From Chitinophaga niabensis (lineage in GTDB: Bacteria > Bacteroidota > Bacteroidia > Chitinophagales > Chitinophagaceae): a stretch of DNA of 64,000 bases. Of this stretch, positions 26,582 through 36,136 are shown piece after piece. Numbering within the stretch: position 1 is the first letter of the stretch; each line of letters opens with the position of its first letter. The position numbers and the translations under genes were made by a program. The notes under the pieces are model-generated. The model worked only from the letters and a program-made list of their open reading frames with translations, did no database searches and was not told the origin of the DNA. The stretch spans positions 1-64,000 of the forward strand of contig JAFIGY010000018.1 in the NCBI GenBank assembly GCA_017849435.1. Reading direction: 5' to 3'.

Positions 26582-27016
26582 ATGGAAAGAAGAGATTTTT
26601 TGTCCGGCCTGAGCGCTACCATTTGTATCGCTTGCGCCGCCGGCCTGGCAGCATGTTCAAAAGGAGATAGCGGGTATTCTGGCGGTGGTGGAGGTGGTGG
26701 CAACACACGCCTTACCGTGGACCTGTCTTCTCAGCTCCCCAATGTCGGGAGTTTCATCATCAGCGGCGGGGTGATCATCATTCGCCTGGCGGCTACCAAT
26801 GTGCCGGCTTCCTTCTCCGCCCTGAGCAGTACCTGTACACACCAGGGCTGTACAGTCGCCACGTTCAACACTTCCACGCAGAAGATCGAATGCAACGCCC
26901 CCTGCGGGCACGGCAGCCGTTACAATACGGATGGTTCCGTGAGCAACGGGCCCGCTACCGGTGCATTGACAAAATATACCATAGCCATTAATGGCAGCAC
27001 ACTGACCGTGACGTGA
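26582..27016 (+). CDS. Rieske-type [2Fe-2S] lipoprotein with unusual ligand spacing
   Basis: A 144-residue exported protein. The N-terminus combines a Tat-like motif (ERRDFLSG) with a lipobox ending LAAC25, followed by a glycine-rich linker (31-40). The first Rieske box is canonical, C85-T-H87-xx-C90. The second, normally Cys-Pro-Cys-His, reads C104-N-A-P-C108-G-H110-G-S, so the usual Cys-x2-His is absent and ligands would be spaced C108-x-H110 or C104-x5-H110. The strand GSRYNTDGSVSNGPAT that follows is typical Rieske. Likely an electron carrier at the membrane; no partner oxidoreductase is adjacent. Confidence 0.8.
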   Translation: MERRDFLSGLSATICIACAAGLAACSKGDSGYSGGGGGGGNTRLTVDLSSQLPNVGSFIISGGVIIIRLAATNVPASFSALSSTCTHQGCTVATFNTSTQKIECNAPCGHGSRYNTDGSVSNGPATGALTKYTIAINGSTLTVT

Positions 27017-27107
27017 TGTTGGAAGGGGATGTATGCCGTTCGTGTTCATGTTGGAGGAATCCCTTATATTTATCCTCTCATCCAACAAACGAAAAACCTG
27101 ACGGCAT

Positions 27108-28451
27108 ATGAACAGCTACTCTTTTGCACTGATCAGCAGCGCACTCCTCTTATGCATCTCCACCGGCTGCAAAAAATCATCGTCCACTGAAACACAACCG
27201 CCCGTTATCATTCCGGTGACCGTTAATTCTGCACTGGCGGACAGTATCGTGGAAGTGAATGAAATGATATCCGGGGGGCAGGAGGCTAATCGCCTCGCAC
27301 AAAACTTCCCGGCTTCGGACTTTTCGCCGACGGGATTTTACCTGCCGCCCAACGTGACCCTGAAAGTGAACGTGCAACAGCTGGCAGGAAGCAAACTTCC
27401 GGCGTTGCTCATCGGCACTTATTCCCGTTACAAAAGCAAATGGAACCCGAAGGAAGTACAGCTCGTGAACGGCGATAACATTATCACGGACGATCTCGGC
27501 GGCCTGCTCTACCTGCGTTTTTCCGCCACTACTCCCTCCGGCAGCAAAGTAAAAGTACGCTTCATGGAAGGCCAGAAACCGGTTCCGTTTTATGTGTTGG
27601 GCAAAACCACGCATGCCGACTGGCTCAAGGCACTCGATCAGCTGAACGATGTGCCAGATGTACAACTCGTCAGCAACCGCGTGATGATGGTCGCCTCCCG
27701 CACTAATGCGCTTGCGTACAAGCAGGAAGACCAGGACCAGGTTTTACGTATAGCCGACAGGGTAATAAACATCGAAGATTCCATCAGCGGGCTGGACGGG
27801 CAAACCGCTGCAGACAAGGTCAATATCCACAAATACCTCATGACCGAAACCGATAACAGCGATTACTATATGGTGGCCACCTGGTACCGCACCGCTTTCT
27901 TCAGCAACACGCTGGCCGCGGTAATGACCGTGAACGGCCTGGGAAGGGATGGATGGGGCCCCTGGCATGAGCTGGGGCATATGCATCAGCAGGGGGCCTG
28001 GACCTGGAGCACATTGACGGAAGTCACCGTAAACGTCTATAGTCTCGCTGTGGAGAGGGCTTTCGGCCTTACACCTTCCCGGCTGAAAAAAGATAATGTG
28101 TGGACAAAAATGGATACTTATCTCGCACTGGCTGATGCCGACAGGGATTTTAACGGCAGCAGGGCCGATGTTTGGGTTAGACTGTGCATGTTCCATCAAC
28201 TATGGCTTGCATACGGCGATAGTTTTTATCAACAACTACACCGCCAGACGCGGCAGGAAAAACCTTCTCTGGCTAATGACGCGGCAAAGATGCGGTACTT
28301 CATGCTCAAAGCCTGCACAATTTCCGGGAAAAACCTCTCCGCCTTCTTCCGGAAATGGGGCTTTAAGGTGGATGAAAGCGTCTTTACAGAGATCGCGGCG
28401 CTGAGCCTTCCCGCGCCTGCTACTGATCCTTCCACATTGAGAGAAAATTAA
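27108..28451 (+). CDS. Peptidase M60 (enhancin-like) lipoprotein
   Basis: Surface or periplasmic zinc peptidase; M60 members cut mucin-like and other glycoproteins. The 447-residue protein has a lipobox (CISTGC21) and, in GWGPWHELGHMHQQ, the zinc motif H287-E288-x-x-H291 with the downstream glutamate E305 in LTEVTVNVYS, matching the family pattern. The region before it (about 60-260) is the beta-rich part that normally precedes the gluzincin core. No carbohydrate-binding module is visible. It stands alone between the Rieske gene and the aldolase gene. Confidence 0.9.
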   Translation: MNSYSFALISSALLLCISTGCKKSSSTETQPPVIIPVTVNSALADSIVEVNEMISGGQEANRLAQNFPASDFSPTGFYLPPNVTLKVNVQQLAGSKLPALLIGTYSRYKSKWNPKEVQLVNGDNIITDDLGGLLYLRFSATTPSGSKVKVRFMEGQKPVPFYVLGKTTHADWLKALDQLNDVPDVQLVSNRVMMVASRTNALAYKQEDQDQVLRIADRVINIEDSISGLDGQTAADKVNIHKYLMTETDNSDYYMVATWYRTAFFSNTLAAVMTVNGLGRDGWGPWHELGHMHQQGAWTWSTLTEVTVNVYSLAVERAFGLTPSRLKKDNVWTKMDTYLALADADRDFNGSRADVWVRLCMFHQLWLAYGDSFYQQLHRQTRQEKPSLANDAAKMRYFMLKACTISGKNLSAFFRKWGFKVDESVFTEIAALSLPAPATDPSTLREN

Positions 28452-28485
28452 AATTTGACCTTCCGGCGTGCAAAATCTTGCAAAA

Positions 28486-28512
28486 TTGCAAATTTATTAA
28501 TGCCTATATTTG
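28486..28512 (+). promoter_or_regulatory. Promoter of the aldolase gene
   Basis: TATATTTG at 28505-28512 is a full match to the Bacteroidota -7 box TAnnTTTG, 34 bases before the ATG. TTG trinucleotides lie upstream at 28478-28480 and 28486-28488, neither at the ideal 19-20 base spacing. Confidence 0.55.
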
Positions 28513-28546
28513 CTCTCCTTTAAAAATAAAATATAACGTATCTATT

Positions 28547-29614
28547 ATGGGAAAGTACAAAGCCGGCGTATTATTCGGTGAAGAGCTGGAAGCGCTTTAC
28601 AAAGATGCCAAACAAAATGAATTTGCCATGCCCGCGGTGAACGTGGTAGGCACCAACTCTGTGAATGCGGTGCTGGAAACGGCTGCGAAAGTAAATTCCC
28701 CTGTGATCATCCAGTTCTCCAATGGCGGCGCACAGTTCTTTGCCGGTAAAGGTATGCCCAACGATAAACTCCAGGCTAATATTTCCGGTGGTATTTCCGG
28801 TGCAAGGCACGTACACGAGGTAGCCAAATATTATGGTGTACCCGTAGTACTGCATACAGACCACGCGGCTAAAAAATGGCTGCCCTGGATCGACGGTCTG
28901 CTGACCGCAGGTGAAGCCTTTAAGAAAGAAACCGGCCAGCCGCTTTACAGCTCTCACATGCTGGACCTTTCAGAAGAACCGATCCACGAGAACATAGAAA
29001 TATCCAAAGCTTATTTTCAGCGCATGAACAAGCTGGGCATGAGCATCGAGATAGAACTGGGCGTTACCGGCGGTGAGGAAGATGGTGTTGACAATTCCGG
29101 CGTAGAGAATGCATTGCTCTACACCCAGCCGGAAGATGTAGCGTACGCTTTCGAGCAATTATCTGAAGTAGGCCCCCGCTTCACCGTGGCAGCAGCTTTC
29201 GGGAACGTGCACGGGGTGTATAGTCCGGGTAACGTGGAATTGCGCCCTGAGATACTCCGGAACAGCCAGGAATTCATTGAGAAAAAACATAATACCGCCA
29301 AAAAACCGGTGTATTATGTATTCCATGGCGGATCCGGTTCTCCCAAGCACCAGATCCACGAAACCCTGGGATACGGTGTGATCAAGATGAACATTGATAC
29401 CGATATGCAATGGGCCTTCTGGGAAGGTATACTGGGTTATTACCAGAGCAAGGAGGCTTACCTGCAGGCGCAGCTCGGTAACCCCGAGGGAGCGGACAAA
29501 CCGAACAAGAAATACTACGATCCGCGGGTATGGCTGCGGAAGGGTGAGGAAACCTTCGTAAAACGGCTGGAAGAGGCCTTTGCGGACCTGAATTGCATCA
29601 ACCGCAACGCCTGA
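28547..29614 (+). CDS. fbaA: Class II fructose-bisphosphate aldolase
   Basis: Zinc-dependent cleavage and synthesis of fructose 1,6-bisphosphate in glycolysis and gluconeogenesis. From ATG 28547 (MGKYKAGVLFGEELEALY) the protein has 355 residues, the length of the class IIA E. coli-type enzyme. VVLHTDHAAKKW carries the catalytic Asp and a zinc His, and AAAFGNVHGVYSPGN, FHGGSGSPKHQI and KMNIDTDMQWA are the other signature loops. The open frame extends 23 codons upstream across the promoter, so the internal ATG is chosen. Confidence 0.97.
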   Translation: MGKYKAGVLFGEELEALYKDAKQNEFAMPAVNVVGTNSVNAVLETAAKVNSPVIIQFSNGGAQFFAGKGMPNDKLQANISGGISGARHVHEVAKYYGVPVVLHTDHAAKKWLPWIDGLLTAGEAFKKETGQPLYSSHMLDLSEEPIHENIEISKAYFQRMNKLGMSIEIELGVTGGEEDGVDNSGVENALLYTQPEDVAYAFEQLSEVGPRFTVAAAFGNVHGVYSPGNVELRPEILRNSQEFIEKKHNTAKKPVYYVFHGGSGSPKHQIHETLGYGVIKMNIDTDMQWAFWEGILGYYQSKEAYLQAQLGNPEGADKPNKKYYDPRVWLRKGEETFVKRLEEAFADLNCINRNA

Positions 29615-29630
29615 TCCTGAAAAATAATGC

Positions 29631-29664
29631 CAAAACGCCCTCCCGGAACCGGGAGGGCGTTTTG
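29631..29664 (+). terminator. Strong intrinsic terminator of the aldolase gene
   Basis: Sixteen-base perfect arms (29631-29646 and 29649-29664) with a two-base loop and T-run; the sequence CAAAACGCCCTCCCGG and its complement. About 17 bases after the stop. Confidence 0.92.
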
Positions 29665-29738
29665 GTTTACGGGAAATTTTAATTTTATCGTATCTTGCAC
29701 CACTATTCTTTAACCTATTATTCAGTAGAAAATCTAGT

Positions 29739-30584
29739 ATGAGCTGGTTTAAGCGAATTAAACAGGGTATTTTGACCTCTACCAGTGAGAAGAAGGAAGC
29801 GCCGGACGGTTTATGGCACAAATGCCCGAATTGCAAGAAAACGACTACCATGAAAGATCTGAAGGAGCATTTGTACGTATGCGACAAATGTAACTTCCAT
29901 AACCGCATCAATTCACCTGAATACTTCGAGATCATCTTCGACAACAATGCGTTCGAAGAGCTTTTCAGCAATATTTACCCGAAAGACATGCTGGGCTTCA
30001 ATGACCTGAAACCCTACGGGGCCCGGTTGAAAGAAGCGCAGAAAAAATCCGGCCTTACGGACGCTATGCGTGTAGGCGCCGGGTTTGTGAACGGGAGTGG
30101 TCTGGTAGTGGCCTGTATGGATTTCAGCTTCATCGGGGGATCGATGGGTTCTGTTGTGGGTGAGAAGATCGCGCGGAGCATTGATTTTTGCATTGCCAAC
30201 AAACTGCCCCTGCTGATCATCTCCAAGTCCGGCGGCGCCCGCATGATGGAAAGCGCTTTCTCGCTGATGCAAATGGCTAAAACTTCCGCCAAGCTTACCC
30301 AGCTGGCCGCGGCCCGTTTGCCTTTTATTTCCCTGATGACAGACCCCACCACCGGCGGCGTAACGGCTTCTTATGCCATGCTGGGGGATATCAATACCGC
30401 GGAACCGGGCGCTCTGATAGGGTTTGCCGGGCCGAGGGTGATTAAGGAAACAATCAAGAAAGACCTTCCGGAAGGCTTCCAGAGTGCCGAATTCCTGTTG
30501 GAACACGGATTTCTGGATTTTATCACCGACCGCAAGGAACTGAAAAACAAACTGAGCACCCTGCTGGAGCTTTTTAAGAACTAG
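29739..30584 (+). CDS. accD: Acetyl-CoA carboxylase carboxyltransferase subunit beta
   Basis: Carboxyltransferase half of the enzyme that makes malonyl-CoA for fatty-acid synthesis. The 281-residue protein has the N-terminal zinc ribbon C29-x2-C32 and C48-x2-C51 ([17 protein letters not shown]), the crotonase-like core with [21 protein letters not shown] and [17 protein letters not shown]. Full family length. Its alpha partner is not in the window. A near -7 box (TATCTTGC, 29691-29698) precedes it; smpB follows after 25 bases. Confidence 0.97.
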   Translation: MSWFKRIKQGILTSTSEKKEAPDGLWHKCPNCKKTTTMKDLKEHLYVCDKCNFHNRINSPEYFEIIFDNNAFEELFSNIYPKDMLGFNDLKPYGARLKEAQKKSGLTDAMRVGAGFVNGSGLVVACMDFSFIGGSMGSVVGEKIARSIDFCIANKLPLLIISKSGGARMMESAFSLMQMAKTSAKLTQLAAARLPFISLMTDPTTGGVTASYAMLGDINTAEPGALIGFAGPRVIKETIKKDLPEGFQSAEFLLEHGFLDFITDRKELKNKLSTLLELFKN

Positions 30585-30609
30585 GCTCCGGCTTGCTCCA
30601 CATCCCTTT

Positions 30610-31053
30610 ATGGCAGAATTAAAGAACAGATCGGCTTATTTTGAATACGCGATAGAAGATAAGTATGTCGCCGGACTGGTATTGACAGGAACGGAGATCA
30701 AATCCATCAGGGAAGGCAGGGTGAGCTTCAACGACAGCTTTTGCTACTTTTCCCATGGAGAATTATATGTGAAAAGTCTGCATATCGCTGAATATTCACA
30801 TGGTACATACGCCAATCATGACCCGCTACGGGAACGCAAGCTGCTGCTCCAGAAAAAAGAATTGCGGAAGATGGAAAAGAAGCTCCAGGAAAGGGGATAT
30901 ACCATCGTTCCCCTGCGTATATTCATGAATGAAAAGGGACTGGCCAAGATGGAGATCGGGTTGGGCAAGGGAAAGAAGCTGCACGACAAACGGGACTCTA
31001 TCAAACAACGGGAAGCCGACAGGGAATTAAGACGCGATTTCAAGATCCGGTAA
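30610..31053 (+). CDS. smpB: SsrA-binding protein
   Basis: Binds tmRNA and delivers it to stalled ribosomes. The 147-residue protein has the OB-fold features AYFEYAIEDKYVAGLVLTGTEIKSIREG, and LHIAEYSHGTYANHDPLRERKLL, and the basic C-terminal tail KLHDKRDSIKQREADRE. Same direction and close spacing with accD, so probably co-transcribed. The tmRNA gene itself is not in the window. Confidence 0.97.
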   Translation: MAELKNRSAYFEYAIEDKYVAGLVLTGTEIKSIREGRVSFNDSFCYFSHGELYVKSLHIAEYSHGTYANHDPLRERKLLLQKKELRKMEKKLQERGYTIVPLRIFMNEKGLAKMEIGLGKGKKLHDKRDSIKQREADRELRRDFKIR

Positions 31054-31080
31054 CCCCAACTACCTGCAAACAACACCCAT

Positions 31081-32223
31081 ATGAACACCTGCTACCGTTA
31101 CCTGACTATCCTCCTCACCGTAGCGCTGTTTTCCTGCAAATCCGGTGAAAAGCTTTACAACCAGGGACACTACGATGCCGCCGTGGGCGCTTTTGTGAAA
31201 AAGCTCCAACGCCGCCCGAACGACGCCACCTCGCTGCAACTGCTGCCCAAAGCTTATGCTGCCGCTATGGAAGATCATGAAGGACGCGCCAGGCAGGCCC
31301 TTGCCTCCAATAACGACCTGAAATGGGAAGCAGTGCGCACGGAATACCGGGCCATGCAATCCCTTTACAATATCATCCGGGCATCCCCCGCTGCCAGTGC
31401 CGTAGTAAAACCGAAAGACTATTCCTCCGCCATCACCGGCGCCCAGGAAAATGCGGCCGAAGCCCGCTATGACCGCGGCACACAGTTACTGCAACAAGGG
31501 GATAAGCAAAGCGCCCGGGAAGCTTTTAACGAATTCGATGCCGCACTCCGGCTCGCGCCCAATTACAGGGATGCCAAACAATTGCGGGATCAGGCCTATC
31601 AGGTGGGATTGATACACGTAGTGGTAAGCGAGGTCGATATCAGGTCCCCGTATTTTCAATTCCCCGCAGATCAGTTCCGGGACGCCGTTATGCGCAACCT
31701 TGAACAGCGCCGGATCAACAACTTCGTGAAATTCTACGACGAACGGTTTGTGCGGAATGAAAGGGATTTTCAACCGGATCAATACCTGGAGATGCGATTC
31801 AATGATTTCATGGTGGGACAAACATACGTTGACAGATATCAGCGGGAAGTCTCCAAAGTAATCAGCGTACCCGGACCCAAGAGGGACACTACGGGGAACT
31901 ATATTTATGTCGATATAACGGTAAAGGCTACACTCTATATCACCCGCAAAACGATCGCTTCCAATGGTATCCTGGATTACCGCATCACCGATGTCAATTC
32001 CGGGAAGCTGTTGCGGCAGGACAGGCTTCCGGGCTCCTATACCTGGCAGAACCAGTTCGGCACTTTCCGCGGAGATGAGCGGGCTTTGAGTGACGAAGAC
32101 AAGCGGCTGATCGGTGGAAGAGACCTTCCTCCCCCACCACCGCAGGACCTGTTCACCGAACTTACCCGTCCCATTTATGACCGGTTAGCCGGAGACCTGC
32201 AAGGTTTTTACAGCCGGTATTAA
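31081..32223 (+). CDS. Tetratricopeptide-like lipoprotein of unknown function
   Basis: A 380-residue protein with a lipobox (VALFSC19). Residues about 20-190 are helix-rich with TPR-like text (EKLYNQGHYDAAVGAFVKKL, and RYDRGTQLLQQGDKQSAREA), followed by a mixed alpha/beta domain (about 195-345) and a proline-rich stretch (LPPPPPQDLF). I do not recognise a named family; such lipoproteins are widespread in Bacteroidota. Start 27 bases after smpB suggests read-through from the accD-smpB transcript. Confidence 0.8.
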   Translation: MNTCYRYLTILLTVALFSCKSGEKLYNQGHYDAAVGAFVKKLQRRPNDATSLQLLPKAYAAAMEDHEGRARQALASNNDLKWEAVRTEYRAMQSLYNIIRASPAASAVVKPKDYSSAITGAQENAAEARYDRGTQLLQQGDKQSAREAFNEFDAALRLAPNYRDAKQLRDQAYQVGLIHVVVSEVDIRSPYFQFPADQFRDAVMRNLEQRRINNFVKFYDERFVRNERDFQPDQYLEMRFNDFMVGQTYVDRYQREVSKVISVPGPKRDTTGNYIYVDITVKATLYITRKTIASNGILDYRITDVNSGKLLRQDRLPGSYTWQNQFGTFRGDERALSDEDKRLIGGRDLPPPPPQDLFTELTRPIYDRLAGDLQGFYSRY

Positions 32224-32270
32224 CTTTTCTGGTTTGGTATTTGTTTATGATCCTGAAAAAAATAATCAAC

Positions 32271-32699
32271 ATGAAAAAACTCCATGTATGGGTGGCTGCC
32301 GCCACTGTAGCGATCCTGAGCAGTTGTGCAGCCCCCCGGGCGGCGAGCATCAATAATGAAGCGGACCTCTATAGAACCTGGCGGCTGGTAGAACTGGAAG
32401 GTCATACGGTCGATACCAGCAAGCTGCAACGCCCTGCGGAACTGACTTTCATAAAAATGGACAATCGGGTGTATGGCTCTGCCGGTTGCAACACCCTTTC
32501 CGGCAAATTCACCATCGGCGCGCCGAATAAAATGACCTTCTCCCCCATCGCTGCTACGCGCATGGCCTGCAAGGATATGAGCACAGAAGATCAGTTCCTC
32601 CGCATCGCTCCGAAAGTAAATGCATGGACTATCACGGCGGACTTCCTGGTGTTGAGTCAGGATAATACGCCACTGGCCCGTTTCAAAGCGAAAAAATAA
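32271..32699 (+). CDS. META-domain (HslJ-like) lipoprotein
   Basis: A 142-residue protein from ATG 32271 with signal peptide and lipobox (VAILSSC). The META domain is clear: TWRLVELEGHTV, then AELTFIKMDNRVYGSAGCNTLSG and FSPIAATRMACKDM. E. coli HslJ is an outer-membrane heat-inducible protein linked to novobiocin resistance; function here is not known. The frame opens ten codons earlier, but the internal ATG gives a proper signal peptide. It ends two bases before the convergent exporter gene. Confidence 0.87.
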   Translation: MKKLHVWVAAATVAILSSCAAPRAASINNEADLYRTWRLVELEGHTVDTSKLQRPAELTFIKMDNRVYGSAGCNTLSGKFTIGAPNKMTFSPIAATRMACKDMSTEDQFLRIAPKVNAWTITADFLVLSQDNTPLARFKAKK

Positions 32700-32701
32700 G
32701 T

Positions 32702-34873
32702 CTAATTAATAGCCTGGTGGTGCTGCCAGAGTTTGGAGTAGATGGCATTGTTCTCCAGCAGCTGATGATGCGTGCCTTCTTCCGCCATCGCCCCCTCCTG
32801 CAGCACCACTATCTTGTCCGCATTCATCACCGTGCTCAGGCGGTGTGCGATCACAATGATCGTTTTACCGCCATCCCGGAGTTGCTGCATAACGTTCTGT
32901 ACGAATTGATCCGATACGGAATCCAGTGAAGAAGTAGCTTCGTCCAGGATCAATATCTCCGGATCACGATACAACGCCCTGGCAATAGCGATCCGCTGAC
33001 GCTGGCCACCAGAGAGGTTTACACCGTGTTCGCCAAGCATCGTATTAAAGCCTTCGGGCAGCTTTTCGATGAATTGCAGGATACCGAGGTGAGCAGATAT
33101 CACCAGCACTTTCTGCATATCCGGCTCAAATTCTCCCACGGCAATATTTTCCAGCACAGTGGCAGCAAAAAGATCGATCTGCTGCGGCACTACGCTCACC
33201 CGTTTCCGCAGGCTCTCATAGTCGATATAACGGATATCCATCTTACCGATCGTAATATTACCTTCCTGCAAGGGATAGATATTCTGTAACAACGCCATCA
33301 ACGTAGATTTCCCGGAGCCGCTCTCCCCTACGATCGCTGTGATCTTTCCTTTCTGGACGTGCAAATTAAAATTGCGGAATACTTCTACGCGGGTGCCATA
33401 ACGGAAGGAAACGTTATGAAATACCACATCCCCCATCATATCCGCGGTCAGCGCCACTTTATTCGTATTCTCCTCCTGCTCCAAATCCATGATCTCAAAC
33501 AACCTGTCCGCCGCAATCAAAGCATCCTGCATGCTGCGGTTCGCACCGATGAGGGACATGGCCGGACCGGTGAAATAGCCGGTGATGGCGTAAAAGCTCA
33601 GCAGCTCACCCGGACTCAATTGCCGGTCCATCACAAAATAAGCGCCCACCCACAACAGGATCACCACAAAAGCGCTGGTGATAAAGCTGCTGGCATTCCC
33701 CAGGTAGAGGTTACTCATGGAGGCGGAGAAGATAGTTTTCAACAATTGTACAAAGCGGTTTTCCGTTTTGGTATTGGCATAATCTTCCAGTCCGAATCGC
33801 TTGATAGTAGCTACCGAATTCAATGATTCCACCAGCTGGCTGCCCAGCTCCGCATTATCTTCCATCAATTTCCGCTGCACGCGCCTGTTGATCTGGTTGC
33901 TGATATGATAGATGATGGCATATGCAGGCAGGATGGAAAGCACAATGAGCGCCAGCTTCCAGTAATAAGTGAACATCAGGCAGAAGGAAAAAAGGACGAT
34001 GAAAACGTTCACGATCAACCCCATTGCAACATCGTTGATGAATACACGAATTTTCACTGCGTCGTTGATGCGGGAAGTGATCTCCCCTACCCTCATGGTA
34101 TCAAAGAATTGCTGCGGGAGGCGCAGCAGGTGCTTGTAATAACCAAGTATCAGCCGCGCATCGATCTGCTGGCCGGTCTTGAGAGCGAATACACTCTTCA
34201 GCTGCCCGATAAACAATTGCAGCAACAGGATCATCAGCATCACGATGCCCAGCATGTTCAGGAGATTGCGGTTCCCTTCCACCAGTACATTATCCACGAT
34301 CTTCTGCACGTAAATGGAAGTGGAAAGACCCAATACCGTATAGATCAGCGCCCCGAACATGGCTTGCAATACCACTGCGCGGTGCGGCCGCAGGAGGTAC
34401 CAGAAGCGTTGCAGATGAGATACTTTTTCATTACCGGCTTTGAACTCACTGCCGGGCAGGAGCAATACCAGTACGTTCGTCCACATGGCCTTAAACTCGT
34501 CATGCGAAAGCTTGTGATACATGCCATCCCCCGGGTCCATCACTACTACATGTGTTTTGGTTACCCGGTAGATTACCACAAAATGGTGCAAACGCTCTTT
34601 TACCACCACATGCGCGATAGCGGGCTTGGGGATGGAGAACAACGCTTCAAACGGGCCTTTCACGCCTTTGGCCTGGAACCCCAGCTTCCCCGCCGCCTCA
34701 ATAAGGCCCAGCACATTGGTGCCTTTACTGTCCGTAGCGGCCAGCTGACGGATACGGGCCACGGGCATTTGCAATTGATAGTACGCTGCAATGGAAGCAA
34801 GGCAGGCTGCGCCACAGTCGCTGATATCGCGTTGGCGGATACGGGCATTTTTTTTCAGACGGATGTCGGACAT
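32702..34873 (-). CDS. Peptidase-containing ABC exporter (C39-TMD-NBD)
   Basis: Exports small peptides and removes their leader after a double-glycine-type motif. The 723-residue protein has an N-terminal C39 protease with Cys20 (RQRDISDCGAACLAS), His97 (RLHHFVVIYRV) and Asp113 (MDPGDG), so the protease looks active; six helices at about 160-430; and a nucleotide-binding domain with Walker A (VGESGSGKSTLMALL), signature LSGGQRQRIAIARA and Walker B ILILDEATSSLD. It is three bases from the HlyD gene upstream. No peptide precursor or outer-membrane channel gene was found nearby. Confidence 0.95.
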   Translation of the reverse strand: MSDIRLKKNARIRQRDISDCGAACLASIAAYYQLQMPVARIRQLAATDSKGTNVLGLIEAAGKLGFQAKGVKGPFEALFSIPKPAIAHVVVKERLHHFVVIYRVTKTHVVVMDPGDGMYHKLSHDEFKAMWTNVLVLLLPGSEFKAGNEKVSHLQRFWYLLRPHRAVVLQAMFGALIYTVLGLSTSIYVQKIVDNVLVEGNRNLLNMLGIVMLMILLLQLFIGQLKSVFALKTGQQIDARLILGYYKHLLRLPQQFFDTMRVGEITSRINDAVKIRVFINDVAMGLIVNVFIVLFSFCLMFTYYWKLALIVLSILPAYAIIYHISNQINRRVQRKLMEDNAELGSQLVESLNSVATIKRFGLEDYANTKTENRFVQLLKTIFSASMSNLYLGNASSFITSAFVVILLWVGAYFVMDRQLSPGELLSFYAITGYFTGPAMSLIGANRSMQDALIAADRLFEIMDLEQEENTNKVALTADMMGDVVFHNVSFRYGTRVEVFRNFNLHVQKGKITAIVGESGSGKSTLMALLQNIYPLQEGNITIGKMDIRYIDYESLRKRVSVVPQQIDLFAATVLENIAVGEFEPDMQKVLVISAHLGILQFIEKLPEGFNTMLGEHGVNLSGGQRQRIAIARALYRDPEILILDEATSSLDSVSDQFVQNVMQQLRDGGKTIIVIAHRLSTVMNADKIVVLQEGAMAEEGTHHQLLENNAIYSKLWQHHQAIN

Positions 34874-34876
34874 GGT

Positions 34877-36031
34877 TTATTTTTTTCCGCTCGTGTTGGG
34901 ATTGATCCAATTATCTGTTTTATCGTATAACAGCTGGAATAAACTGCGTTTTGTAAGGATGAAGCGGGCCTGCAGGGTCATCCCTTTTTTGAGGCTGCCT
35001 TTCACGCCATTAGCGGTATGCACTTCCGTGCTCGCGAACTGGCATTTCACCCTGAACACCGGTTGATTTTCCACCAGTGTAAAATCATTGTCCACGCTCT
35101 GTACTTTTCCTTCCACCACTCCCCATTCATTGTAGTTAAAAGCGTCCACCTGGAACTTAACGGGCATGCCTGCACGAAGATATCCGATATCCCTCGGGGA
35201 CACCAGGCATTCTGCGATCAGGTTGGAATCCGGGGAGATCACGCCCATTAGCTCGCCTACCTGTACGTATCCACCGGCATACTTTCCGGAAAACTGCTGC
35301 AAAGTACCGCTCACCGGTGCTTTGATCAGGTTCCATTCCTTCTGTTTCTCCAGTTGCGCGGCATCGGCCTGGAGGCGGTTGCTTTCCAGCCGGTAACGGC
35401 TCAGCTCCTCCGCCCAGGCGCTTCGCTGTTGCTGCACAGCCGAACGGTAAGCTGCCACACTTTTATCGTACTCATATTGCTTATCGCGCAGCTCTTTCTC
35501 CGCGATCACTTTATCGTCAAACAGCTTTTGGTACATTTCCAGGTCACTTGCCAGTTTACGGGTAGTGGCCTGCTGTTCGTTAAGAGTGGATACAAAGCGG
35601 TTGTACTGCTGCTGATAAAGGGTGGATTGTAGCCCGCCCCCTCCGCCCGCGGCCAGCCGGGTAAGGTCGCTGATGTACGCTTCCCGCTGTTTCAGCTCAA
35701 AAGAGGTCTGGGAAAGCTTGCTGTTGCTGATGTCTTCCTGGAGACGCAGGATCACCTGACCCTTCGTCACATGCTGACCTTCCGATACCATCACTTGTTC
35801 GATAGTACCGGCCACCAGGCTTCTCAGCTCATTCTTCTCCGTAACGGGACGAACGATGCCGGAGGACCGCACAGAAACATCCACTTTAATGAAAGGCAAA
35901 GCCAGCAGGCTGATCAGCACTGCCAACAGGATGGTCGTATAGATCATCTGCGAACGTACCTTCACGCGGGGCAACCACGTAAACGTAGAATTCTCGATAA
36001 CCTCCACCGGAAATAATTGAGGCATGGGCAA
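34877..36031 (-). CDS. HlyD-family membrane fusion protein
   Basis: Periplasmic adaptor that links the ABC exporter to an outer-membrane channel. The 384-residue protein has one transmembrane helix (about residues 30-48), a biotinyl-lipoyl half-motif (SEGQHVTKGQVILRL), a long coiled coil (about 100-225) and the second lipoyl half (KAPVSGTLQQFSGKYAGGYV). The start may be the first or third codon (both ATG). Transcribed with the C39 exporter, three bases apart. Confidence 0.93.
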   Translation of the reverse strand: MPMPQLFPVEVIENSTFTWLPRVKVRSQMIYTTILLAVLISLLALPFIKVDVSVRSSGIVRPVTEKNELRSLVAGTIEQVMVSEGQHVTKGQVILRLQEDISNSKLSQTSFELKQREAYISDLTRLAAGGGGGLQSTLYQQQYNRFVSTLNEQQATTRKLASDLEMYQKLFDDKVIAEKELRDKQYEYDKSVAAYRSAVQQQRSAWAEELSRYRLESNRLQADAAQLEKQKEWNLIKAPVSGTLQQFSGKYAGGYVQVGELMGVISPDSNLIAECLVSPRDIGYLRAGMPVKFQVDAFNYNEWGVVEGKVQSVDNDFTLVENQPVFRVKCQFASTEVHTANGVKGSLKKGMTLQARFILTKRSLFQLLYDKTDNWINPNTSGKK

Positions 36032-36136
36032 ATTTCAAAAAGATGAAAAATACTGCCCGACGGTTCAAACAGGTTAACAACAAATATTGCTTAGAAACGA
36101 TATGGCAATTTACTACTATTTATCAAAAAATAAAAT

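Noticed and set aside
33905-34930. Plus-strand open frame of about 341 codons
   Set aside because: Antisense to the C39 exporter; low-complexity His/Gln-rich translation typical of a shadow.
36032-36136. Possible small bacteriocin or peptide precursor next to the C39 exporter
   Set aside because: Neither strand of this 105-base gap has an open frame with a double-glycine leader.
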